The position numbers and the translations under genes were made by a program. 28,803 nt of DNA from Pseudomonadota bacterium (GTDB lineage: Bacteria; Pseudomonadota; Alphaproteobacteria; Rhodospirillales; Magnetospirillaceae): the NCBI GenBank assembly GCA_023426365.1, contig JAFAAW010000106.1, positions 1 to 28,803 on the forward strand, read 5' to 3'. The notes beneath the pieces were generated by a model. It was not told the DNA's origin and made no database searches. It saw nothing but the letters and a program-made list of their open reading frames with translations. Below are positions 9,850-16,550 of this stretch, one piece after another (the first letter of the stretch is position 1; every line of letters begins with the position of its first letter).

Positions 9850-9918
9850 GTCGTCACCACCCGGATTCGCCAGTTCAGGGCACACACCCACATGGTGCGA
9901 CCCTATTCCCCGCAAGAT

Positions 9919-9932
9919 TTAAGAGAGGTTAA
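9919..9932 (-). promoter_or_regulatory. CtrA-like box upstream of fliF
   Basis: Read on the minus strand the site is TTAACCTCTCTTAA, two TTAA half-sites six bases apart, 70-83 bases upstream of the fliF GTG. The CtrA consensus in alphaproteobacteria is TTAA-N7-TTAA with a preferred TTAACC start, so the first half fits and the spacing is one short. TTAA is rare in this GC-rich sequence, which makes a pair notable. In Caulobacter the fliF operon is CtrA-controlled. Binding here is an inference. Confidence 0.4.
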
Positions 9933-9993
9933 CGGTGGGCAGTTTTTGCCGGGTGGCCCTTGCGTTCCCGCGCGCCGCCCAAGCGCGAAGAAC

Positions 9994-10027
9994 GAAAAAA
10001 TAAGGGACCGGGCTGGTGCCCGATCCC
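9994..10027 (-). terminator. Rho-independent terminator of the fliK-flgD-flgE operon
   Basis: On the minus strand, 32 bases after the flgE stop, a 10-base-pair stem with one mismatch (arms 10018-10027 and 10004-10013, loop of four) is followed by TTATTTTTTC. Stem plus U-run is the standard intrinsic terminator form. It separates the hook operon from the downstream fliF promoter. Confidence 0.85.
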
Positions 10028-10059
10028 CCAAGTCTAGCGCGGATAAAAGGGATGGAGGG

Positions 10060-12390
10060 TTAACGCTTGATCTGCACCAGCTCGTCGAGCATCTGGTCGG
10101 CGGTGGTGATGATCTTGGCGGCGGCCGAATAGGCGCGCTGGGTGACGATCATGGTGGTGAACTCGGTACCGATATCCACCGTCGAGGCTTCCAGCGCGGC
10201 CGACTGCACCTGGCCGGAACCGGCGGAACCGGCGCTGCGCAGGGTCGGCTCGCCCGAATAGTCGGTCGAGATGTAGACGTTGCCGGTCAGGTTTTCCATG
10301 CCGTTGGGGTTGACGAAGGTGGACACCGGGATCTGGAACACCGGCCGGGTCACGCCGTTGTCGAACAGCGCGGTGACGATGCCGTCGGCGCCGATGGACA
10401 CGCCGGCGAAATTGCCGAACTTGGCGCCGTTCTGGCTCCAGTAGGAGAGCGAATAATCGCCGTTCAACTGGGTCATGCCGTCACGGATGTTCAGGTTGCC
10501 GAAGAACAGGCTGACCTCGTCGGCGGTGCCGGTCATGTCCTTGGCGCCGTTGGCCCAGTCGATGGCCATGCCGGTGACGTTGATGGCCGAGGGCGTGCCG
10601 TCGCCGTTGAACTCGATGGCGTTGGTGCTCGTGCCGCCAGGCACCGAAACCGCCGCGACCGAGAAATCGTCCGGATGATCCGGGTCGCCGCCCTGCAGGG
10701 TGGCGGGCCTGCCGCCGCTGGTCAGCGACGACAGGCCGGTGATGTCGATGGTGTTGGCGCTGTCGTAGTTGCTGAACACCAGGGCCGAGGTGCCGCCGAT
10801 GGCGCTGGCATAATTGCGGCCGGTGCCGGTCACGGTGGTGGCGTTGAAGGCGCTCATGTTGCCGGCGGCGGTGATGCCCACGGAAACGGCCGAGTTGGCA
10901 TAAAGCGCGATGTCGGTGCCGGTCTGGAAGGCGGTGATGCCGGTGGTGCCGGTCTGGGCGTTGATCGCCGCGATCATGCCGGCGCGGGTCAGGCCGGCGC
11001 CGCTGATGGTGGTGGGCGGCGAGGTGGAGTCGAAGGTGATCGAGGTGGCGGCGGTCATGACCTCGAGGTCGTTGGCGTTGGTCGCCATGGTGCCGCCGCC
11101 GCCGGCGATGCTGCCGCTCAGGCGGAACAGGTCGCCGCTGCCGGTCACCGAGGCCGCCGCCGCGCTGCCATTGGTCAGGTCGAGCACGCCGGTGGCCGGA
11201 TCGTAGCTGGCGGTGATGCCGTGCGAGGCGGTGCCGGCGTTGATGGCGGTGGCCGCGTCCGCCGGGCTGAGGCCGGCCAGCGCGTACGGATACTGGGTGC
11301 CGTCCGACGCGGTGATGGTCACGTTGCTGCCGGTGGACAGCGACGAGGTGTAGGTGCCCGAGCTGGCGTTGGCGGCCTGGGTGACCGCCTCGTACTGCAA
11401 CTGATAGGCCTGCTGGATCTTGGCGGCCAGCTTCTCGGTGAAGTCGGCGACCGAGCTGCAGGTGGCCGGGTCCACGTACATGGTGGTGCCGCTCGACATG
11501 CCGCCGGTGGTGTTGAACGTCCACGGCGTGCCGCCGATGTCCATGGTGAACGAACCGGTCGAGGTCGGCATGGCGGTGAAGTCCAGGCGGCCCATGGCGG
11601 CATAGACGGTGTTGCTGGGGGCCTTCAGAACCAGGGACTTGGCGCCCTGGGGCGGAATGGCGCTCAGGTCCCACTTGTTCTGGGCCGTCTTGGTCCAGTT
11701 CAGGTTGATGGTGGCGTCGCCGCCCAGGCTGTCATAGATGGTGACCGGCTGCTTGAAGGTCTGGCCCGGCGTGGCGCCGTTGGGCAGGTTGGCGCCCATG
11801 CGCAGGTTGCGGGTCTGCGACGCGGTGCCGCCGATCTCGTTCAGGTTCATCGGGCGCAGATTGCGCGAATCGACGATGTTGTCGTTGATGTAGACTTGGC
11901 CGCCGTTGGCGTCCTTGTAGCCCTTCATGTAGACGTTGTTGCCGATCTGCACGGTCGAGGCCTGGATGCTGTTGTCCCAGGCGGTCAGCGGCCAGCCTTG
12001 CAGGTACCAGCCGGACACGTTCTGCAGATAGCCTTCCTTGTCCACCTTGAAGGAGCCTGCGCGGGTATAGGCGAACATGTCGCCATCGCCCGGATTGGCG
12101 GCCTCGTTGACCACGAAGAAGCCTTGGCCCGACAGCGCGATGTCGGTGGCCGAGTTGGACGCCTGCAGCAGGCCCTGAACGTCGACGCCCGAGCGCGGCT
12201 TGGACTGCACGCCGCCCGGCGAGTAGTTGGTCAACGACACCTGCTTGGTGACCAGGGTGCTGAAGTTGACCTGTGCCCCCTTGTAGCCGACGGTGTTGAC
12301 GTTGGAGATGTTGTCCGAGATCGCGCCCATGGCGGACGACTGGGCCGAGAGGCCGGAAACACCAGAATAAAGAGCGCCGTACAAGCTCAT
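10060..12390 (-). CDS. flgE: FlgE, flagellar hook protein (enlarged)
   Basis: A 776-residue hook protein, much longer than the roughly 400 residues of enterobacterial FlgE. The N-terminus (MSLYGALYSGVSGLSAQSSA, then AISDNISNVNTVGYKG) and the C-terminus (ALEASTVDIGTEFTTMIVTQ, then YSAAAKIITTADQMLDELVQ) are the coiled-coil rod/hook-family ends that pack in the hook core. The SGQGFFVV motif is at residues 87-94. Residues about 300-640 are a Gly/Ala/Ser/Thr-rich insertion. Within it are at least two segments of the Flagellin_IN type: around 379-407 (ATAINAGTASHGITASYDP) and around 471-500 (MIAAINAQTGTTGITAFQTG). These should form surface domains on the hook. The gene follows flgD by 28 bases and is last in its operon, before the terminator at 9994-10027. 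Confidence 0.96.
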   Translation of the reverse strand: MSLYGALYSGVSGLSAQSSAMGAISDNISNVNTVGYKGAQVNFSTLVTKQVSLTNYSPGGVQSKPRSGVDVQGLLQASNSATDIALSGQGFFVVNEAANPGDGDMFAYTRAGSFKVDKEGYLQNVSGWYLQGWPLTAWDNSIQASTVQIGNNVYMKGYKDANGGQVYINDNIVDSRNLRPMNLNEIGGTASQTRNLRMGANLPNGATPGQTFKQPVTIYDSLGGDATINLNWTKTAQNKWDLSAIPPQGAKSLVLKAPSNTVYAAMGRLDFTAMPTSTGSFTMDIGGTPWTFNTTGGMSSGTTMYVDPATCSSVADFTEKLAAKIQQAYQLQYEAVTQAANASSGTYTSSLSTGSNVTITASDGTQYPYALAGLSPADAATAINAGTASHGITASYDPATGVLDLTNGSAAAASVTGSGDLFRLSGSIAGGGGTMATNANDLEVMTAATSITFDSTSPPTTISGAGLTRAGMIAAINAQTGTTGITAFQTGTDIALYANSAVSVGITAAGNMSAFNATTVTGTGRNYASAIGGTSALVFSNYDSANTIDITGLSSLTSGGRPATLQGGDPDHPDDFSVAAVSVPGGTSTNAIEFNGDGTPSAINVTGMAIDWANGAKDMTGTADEVSLFFGNLNIRDGMTQLNGDYSLSYWSQNGAKFGNFAGVSIGADGIVTALFDNGVTRPVFQIPVSTFVNPNGMENLTGNVYISTDYSGEPTLRSAGSAGSGQVQSAALEASTVDIGTEFTTMIVTQRAYSAAAKIITTADQMLDELVQIKR

Positions 12391-12418
12391 GTGAACCTCC
12401 TATCCTGCAGGCCAGCCG

Positions 12419-13189
12419 TCAGTCGTTCTCGGTGGGGTCAGGGTCGTTCGTATTATCGGGGTCGGTCGTGCCGTTATCCGGATCGGTGGTGTTGTCCGGC
12501 GGGTCATCGCCAGGCTTGACGCTGGCGGTATCGCGAACGGTCAGGATCTTCTCGATGGTGACCACGACCTTGCCCATGCCGATCAGCGTGCCGGTGTTGT
12601 CCGAGGCCACGTCGGTGACCTTGCCGTAGACGGTGATGGCGCCTTCGACGGTGCGGCCGTCCGCATCCAGCGCGCTGACGGCGGCGGTGTACAGACCGTC
12701 TTCGAGCTGGTTGCCGTCCTTGTCCTTGCCGTCCCAGGTCAGTTCCTGGCGGTCGGTGATTTTCTTGAGCGGCAGGTTGGCGACGACATTGCCGCTGGCA
12801 TCGCGGATCACGACCTGCGCCGTGACCGCCTCGCCGCCCAAAGTGGCCGAGAAGGCGGCCTTGCCGTTCTGCAACGGCAGGGCGGGCGTGTCGGCCTCGA
12901 TGGTGTGGCCGAGATAGGCGATGGCCTGCGACTTGGTGTTCAGGTTCGTGGCCGAAATCAGCCTCTCGAGATTCGAGTTGGCGTTGATCTGCTGCTCGAC
13001 GCCCGCGAACTGCACCAACTGGTTGGTGAATTCGGTCGAGTCCATGGGCGACAGCGGGTCCTGATGCTTGAGCTGGGTGGTCAGCATGGTCAGGAAGGTG
13101 TCGAAGTTCTGCGCCAGGGACTTGCCGCTGGCGGCGGCCTTGCTGGTCTCGGCGGCCGAGTAATTGCCGGCGGCGGCGATGCTGGTCAT
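12419..13189 (-). CDS. flgD: FlgD, hook assembly scaffold/cap protein, with acidic C-terminal tail
   Basis: A 256-residue protein. FlgD caps the growing hook so that FlgE subunits can be added, and is discarded later. The conserved N-terminal region contains FDTFLTMLTTQLKHQDPLSP and MDSTEFTNQLVQFAGVEQQ at about residues 29-67, the FlgD hallmark. The Ig/Tudor-like part follows with DASGNVVANLPL and TWDGKDKDGNQLEDGLYTA. After the expected end of the fold (KVVVTIEKILTVRDTAS) there is an extra tail of about 33 residues, 224-256. It is built of repeated Asp-Pro-Asp-Asn-Thr units and has 11 acidic residues against one Lys. Standard FlgD proteins lack this tail. The gene starts 15 bases after the fliK stop, with GGGGGA upstream. 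Confidence 0.95.
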   Translation of the reverse strand: MTSIAAAGNYSAAETSKAAASGKSLAQNFDTFLTMLTTQLKHQDPLSPMDSTEFTNQLVQFAGVEQQINANSNLERLISATNLNTKSQAIAYLGHTIEADTPALPLQNGKAAFSATLGGEAVTAQVVIRDASGNVVANLPLKKITDRQELTWDGKDKDGNQLEDGLYTAAVSALDADGRTVEGAITVYGKVTDVASDNTGTLIGMGKVVVTIEKILTVRDTASVKPGDDPPDNTTDPDNGTTDPDNTNDPDPTEND

Positions 13190-13204
13190 GGCTCGGTTCC
13201 CCCT

Positions 13205-14908
13205 TTAGACCTGGATGTCCACGCCGGAGCGGCCCATGCCCCAGCGGGCTTGGGCGGCGGCGGCGGCCTTGGCGCTGGCGGCGTCGGCGGCGGCGGCCGC
13301 CTCCAGCCGGGCGCGGCGGCGGCCCTTGGCGCTGCCGGAATTCTGCTGTGCCTGCTGCTGGTTGCCCTCGCGCAGGTTGAAGCTCATGGCGCTGCTGTCC
13401 GACTTCAGGCCGGCATCTTCCAGCGCCTTTTGCAGGCTGCCCTGGTCCTTCTTGAGCAGGTCCAGGGTGTCCTTGTTGTCGGCGGTGACCACGGCGGTCA
13501 CGCTGCCGTCCTTGGCCACTTCCAGCTTGATCTCGATGCTGCCCAGCTCGACCGGCTTCAACTGCACCTTGATGGTGTCGCCGTCCTTACCCTGCTTGGC
13601 GATCTGCACCGAAATCTGGTCGATCACCTCCTGGCTCGGCGGCAATTGCGGCTGGCGGGCGGCCTGGGGCGCCTGCGGGGCCTGGGCCTTCTGGGCGGCG
13701 GCGGTGCCGCCGGTGCCGTTCAGCGCGGCCACCGGCTGGGTGCCCTGGGTCTGGCCGGTGGGGGCGTCGGGTGCATCGGCGGTGGCTTCGGCCTGGGCGG
13801 CCAGGATGGCGTCGAACGGCTTGGCCTGGACGACCGTGTTGTTCTGCTGGGCGGCGGCCTGGGCGTTGCCCTGCGGCGCGGCATTGGCGAGGCCGGCATC
13901 CTGGCCGTTGTTCTGCCCCTGCGGGGCGGTGCCGTTGGCGGGCAGCACCGGCGTCTCGGCGACGGCGTCCTGGGCCACCAGCACGTCGGCCGCCGTGGCG
14001 GCGGCGCCGGCCACCTGGGTCTGGGTCTTGGCGGGGGTGTCCACCTGGACCTGGACCTTCAGTTGGGCGCCGGTGTCGTTCAGGCGGCGGGCCATGTCGT
14101 CGGCCTGGGCCTGGGCCGCGTCGTTGCCCTCGGCCTTGTCGCCCTTCTTGCCGGCCTTGGCCGGGGCGGCGGCATCGGTGGCGGCCTGCGCCTGCGCCGG
14201 AGCCTGGGCCTGGGTCTGGGCGGTGTTCACATTGGCGGCCTGCTGGCCCTGCTGCTGGGCGGCATCGTCCGGCTGCTCCTCGGCCTGCTGCTGGGGCGCC
14301 TGGGCGATCTCGGCGTCGGCGCCGGCCGGGGCGGCCGCCGCATCCGTGTCCGGGGTGTCGGCTTGGGTGGCGGCCTGCTGCTGCGGGGCCTGGACGACCG
14401 CCGCCACGGCCTCGGGCGCCACCTGCGGCTGCTCGGTCGTGGTCGCGGTCGCGGCGGGGGCGGCGGCCTGGCTGGTCTCGGCCTCCGGGTTCACCGTTTG
14501 CTCGGCGGCGGTGGCGGCGGTGTCGTCATTGGCTTGGGTGTCGCGCGGCGTGGCGCGCTCGGCCTTGGTGTCCTCGCGGGTGGCGCGGCGCTCGGTGCGC
14601 TCGGTGCCCCTGTCGGTGCGCGCCTCGGCCTTGTCCGCGCGCTTCTCGGCGCGTTCGGCCTTGTCGGCGGCCTTAGCCTTGGGCTTGGCGGGGGCGGCTT
14701 GCTCGGGTTCGCGATCGAACCGGCTTTGCAGGGCCTTCTCGGCCGAGGGCATGCGGGCCGCGCCGCCGCCGAACAGGGTCGAGGTCGCCTGCTGCAGCGC
14801 GGCGTTGAACTCGGCAACGGCGTCGCCGCCCGACTTGGCCGCGCCGACGGCGGGCGTCGTGGTGGTGGACTGCTCGAGCGCCCGCTTGTTGATCGAATAA
14901 ACCGTCAT
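13205..14908 (-). CDS. fliK: FliK, flagellar hook-length control protein
   Basis: A 567-residue protein that measures hook length and switches export specificity through FlhB. I choose the ATG at 14908 (MTVYSINKRALEQ). It has GGGGA seven bases upstream, and the earlier in-frame ATG at 14959 lies within the sigma-54 promoter, so it could not be in the transcript. A Lys/Glu/Arg/Ala-rich helical stretch lies at about 75-135, followed by a long Ala/Gln-rich low-complexity linker, as expected for the molecular ruler part. The C-terminal Flg_hook domain is at about 420-515 and includes IKVQLKPVELGSIEIKLEV and NKDTLDLLKKDQGSLQKALE. The last 50 residues are Arg/Ala-rich. It is first gene of the fliK-flgD-flgE operon. 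Confidence 0.93.
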   Translation of the reverse strand: MTVYSINKRALEQSTTTTPAVGAAKSGGDAVAEFNAALQQATSTLFGGGAARMPSAEKALQSRFDREPEQAAPAKPKAKAADKAERAEKRADKAEARTDRGTERTERRATREDTKAERATPRDTQANDDTAATAAEQTVNPEAETSQAAAPAATATTTEQPQVAPEAVAAVVQAPQQQAATQADTPDTDAAAAPAGADAEIAQAPQQQAEEQPDDAAQQQGQQAANVNTAQTQAQAPAQAQAATDAAAPAKAGKKGDKAEGNDAAQAQADDMARRLNDTGAQLKVQVQVDTPAKTQTQVAGAAATAADVLVAQDAVAETPVLPANGTAPQGQNNGQDAGLANAAPQGNAQAAAQQNNTVVQAKPFDAILAAQAEATADAPDAPTGQTQGTQPVAALNGTGGTAAAQKAQAPQAPQAARQPQLPPSQEVIDQISVQIAKQGKDGDTIKVQLKPVELGSIEIKLEVAKDGSVTAVVTADNKDTLDLLKKDQGSLQKALEDAGLKSDSSAMSFNLREGNQQQAQQNSGSAKGRRRARLEAAAAADAASAKAAAAAQARWGMGRSGVDIQV

Positions 14909-14947
14909 TTCCGGTTCCCCGTATGGAGCCTTTGCCACGACCTTCTT

Positions 14948-14963
14948 CGCAACGGGCATGCCA
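14948..14963 (-). promoter_or_regulatory. Sigma-54 promoter of fliK-flgD-flgE
   Basis: The minus strand reads TGGCATGCCCGTTGCG, which fits the sigma-54 consensus TGGCAC-N5-TTGC with the exact GG-N10-GC spacing and one change (CAT for CAC). The expected start of transcription, about 12 bases after the GC, is near 14937. That gives a leader of about 30 bases to the fliK ATG at 14908. Sigma-54 promoters need an enhancer-binding activator; FlbD, encoded at 4629-5990, is the evident candidate. Confidence 0.8.
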
Positions 14964-15006
14964 AACGGGATGGAAATGCAAAATCCAGGAAAATCAGTTA
15001 TTTGTG

Positions 15007-15025
15007 GGCCGCTGCCGCTGCGGCC
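15007..15025. promoter_or_regulatory. Palindrome upstream of the sigma-54 promoter, candidate activator site
   Basis: GGCCGC-N7-GCGGCC, a perfect six-base inverted repeat centred about 80 bases upstream of the predicted fliK transcription start. This is the usual distance range for a sigma-54 enhancer. Binding by FlbD is a guess from position only, and short GC palindromes are common in this DNA. Confidence 0.3.
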
Positions 15026-15094
15026 GGGGCGACGGCGGCATGGATCGGCAGGAAAAAAGTGCCGGGCGGCGGGAAAGGGATTCCGGGTGGGCCG

Positions 15095-15355
15095 TCAGCG
15101 CGGGTCCGACTCGTCGTCGCTGGCCATGCTCATGACCCCCACGCCCATGCCCACGCTGCCGAACGTCACGCACAGGCCGAAGAAGAACAGCACCATCACG
15201 GTGATGGGATGGGACGATTCCATCATCAGCGTGCGCAGGTTGCCCAGATTGGTCATCAGCACGGCGGCGCCGAAGGTGAAGGCCGCCGCCAGGCCGTACA
15301 CCAGGTGCGCGGCCAGAAAGCGCAGGGCCTCACGTTCCTTGTTGTTCAACGCCAC
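15095..15355 (-). CDS. Small two-helix membrane protein, function unknown
   Basis: An 86-residue protein starting at GTG 15355, with GGAGG six bases upstream, a strong ribosome-binding site that supports real translation. The N-terminus (NNKEREALRFL) is charged. There are two hydrophobic segments, about 13-35 (FLAAHLVYGLAAAFTFGAAV) and about 51-76 (ITVMVLFFFGLCVTFGSVGM, then GVGVM). The C-terminus is acidic (MASDDESDPR). The loop between them contains NLGNLRTLMMESSHP. I do not recognise a family. It stands alone on the minus strand between the GNAT-Nudix gene and the fliK promoter. No clear terminator follows, so read-through into the flagellar operon is possible. Confidence 0.7.
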   Translation of the reverse strand: MALNNKEREALRFLAAHLVYGLAAAFTFGAAVLMTNLGNLRTLMMESSHPITVMVLFFFGLCVTFGSVGMGVGVMSMASDDESDPR

Positions 15356-15463
15356 GGACGCCCTCCGTCCCCGCTGGTACCGTCAACCTGCCAACAAGAT
15401 GGTGACGACCGCGGTGGTGTCAGCGGATGCAAGCCGGGGTATGACGGATGTGAGCGGTGGGGA

Positions 15464-16453
15464 TTATAGCCAATCGCGCAATAGCGCCACCAGGGGAATA
15501 TCGGCTGGCGGCATGGGCAAATCGGTCATGCGGCTGGCCCGGACCCAGGTCAGCCCCTGGCCTTCCAGCGGCCGGACGTCCCCCTGCCATTGGCGCACCG
15601 CGTAAAGCGGCATCAGCAGGTGGAAGGTGTCGTAATCGTGCGAGGCAAAGGCCAGCGGCGCCAGGCAGCTTTCGCGCACGTCGATGCCCAGTTCCTCGGC
15701 CAGCTCGCGCACCAGGGCCGCCTCGGGCGTTTCGCCGGCATGCACCTTGCCGCCGGGAAACTCCCACAGGCCCGACATCATCTTGCCGGGCGGGCGGGTC
15801 GCCATGAGAACGCGGTTGTCGGCGTCGATCAGCGCGGCGGCGGCCACCAGCAGCGTGGGGCGGCTGGCGTGGCTGCGGCTCCAGGCCTCGGCCTTCAGCG
15901 TATAGACCGGCATGACCACCGATTCGCCGCGCGCCGGCTGGGCGATGCGTTCGTGCTTGGCAAGGCCCATGCCCAGCTTGGCCATCACCGCGCGCGACGC
16001 CGCGTTGTCGGGATGCGCCGTCGCCCACACCGAGCCGTATCCCAGGTCGGCGAACAGATGGCGGATCAGGCGGCGGGCCGCCTCGCTGGCATAGCCCTGG
16101 CCCCAATATTCGCGGCCCACCCACCAGCCCAGTTCGGGGGTGCCGTCGGTTTCCAGGCCAAAGCCGATCAGGCCGATCAGGCTGCCGTCCAAGGTGCGTT
16201 CCATGGCCAGCGCGATGCCGGTGCGCGCCCGCACCTTCTCCGCCATCAGGGCGACGAAGCCTTCGGCGTCGGCCAGGGCATAGGGATGGGGAATGGCGGC
16301 GGTGTACTTGACCACCTCCCAGTCGTCCAGCAGCTCGACCAGGCGCGGGGCGTCGCCCGCCGCCAGCGGCCGCAGCCTGAGGCGCGCGCTCAGCAGCGGC
16401 TGGCCGCGCCAGACCGACCCCACAGACCAGCAGCCAAATTCTTCGTCGGACAT
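15464..16453 (-). CDS. GNAT acetyltransferase - MutT-type Nudix hydrolase fusion
   Basis: A 329-residue two-domain protein. Residues about 18-180 are a GNAT acetyltransferase of the RimJ/RimL type: TARLRLRPL-like start (ARLRLRPLAAGDAPRLVELL), acetyl-CoA loop WGQGYASEA (117-125) and HPDNAASRAVMAKLGM (147-162). Residues about 198-329 are a Nudix domain of the MutT type. It has LWEFPGGKVHAGETPEAALV and a complete Nudix box (G235, E241, R249-E250, E253-E254, G256). MutT enzymes hydrolyse 8-oxo-dGTP and so limit mutation. The acetyl acceptor of the GNAT half is unknown. The start at 16453 has AAGGA upstream. The gene follows argJ, separated by a REP element. Both catalytic halves look intact. Confidence 0.9.
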   Translation of the reverse strand: MSDEEFGCWSVGSVWRGQPLLSARLRLRPLAAGDAPRLVELLDDWEVVKYTAAIPHPYALADAEGFVALMAEKVRARTGIALAMERTLDGSLIGLIGFGLETDGTPELGWWVGREYWGQGYASEAARRLIRHLFADLGYGSVWATAHPDNAASRAVMAKLGMGLAKHERIAQPARGESVVMPVYTLKAEAWSRSHASRPTLLVAAAALIDADNRVLMATRPPGKMMSGLWEFPGGKVHAGETPEAALVRELAEELGIDVRESCLAPLAFASHDYDTFHLLMPLYAVRQWQGDVRPLEGQGLTWVRASRMTDLPMPPADIPLVALLRDWL

Positions 16454-16475
16454 GACGGTTCCTTGTCCCTGAAAA

Positions 16476-16537
16476 CGTCATGGCCGGGCTTGACCCGGCC
16501 ATCCCCGTGGACGCCCGGATCAGCTCCGGGCATGACG
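16476..16537. repeat. REP-type palindromic element, copy 2 (double hairpin)
   Basis: In the 97-base gap between argJ and the GNAT-Nudix gene. The element is bounded by inverted CGTCATG (16476-16482) and CATGACG (16531-16537). Inside are two hairpins, ATGGCCGGGC...GACCCGGCCAT and CCCGGA-TCAGC-TCCGGG. The left half is nearly identical to the element at 6010-6065. It would fold in the argJ transcript and may protect or separate mRNA segments. Confidence 0.8.
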
Positions 16538-16550
16538 CCGTGCGTGCCTA

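Noticed and set aside
9850..9915. 22-codon N-terminal extension of fliF from a TTG at 9915
   Set aside because: No ribosome-binding site, not similar to FliF proteins, and it overlaps the likely promoter region; GTG 9849 is preferred.
9934..9950. Sigma-54-like sequence GGGCAGTTTTTGCC on the plus strand upstream of fliF
   Set aside because: GG-to-GC spacing is nine rather than ten and it points away from fliF; there is no plus-strand gene.
7570..12519. Very long open frame (1649 codons) on the plus strand opposite fliG, fliF and flgE
   Set aside because: It is antisense to three clear flagellar genes, crosses their terminator and promoter, is His/Gly/Ala-rich with no domain, and is explained by the high GC of codon positions.
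15040..15094. Possible terminator after the 86-residue membrane protein gene (run ACTTTTTTCC)
   Set aside because: A T-run exists but the preceding stem is only four base pairs, too weak to call.
12905..15469. 854-codon Gly/Leu-rich open frame on the plus strand opposite fliK
   Set aside because: A mirror of the Ala/Gln-rich fliK linker; no membrane topology or motif that makes sense.
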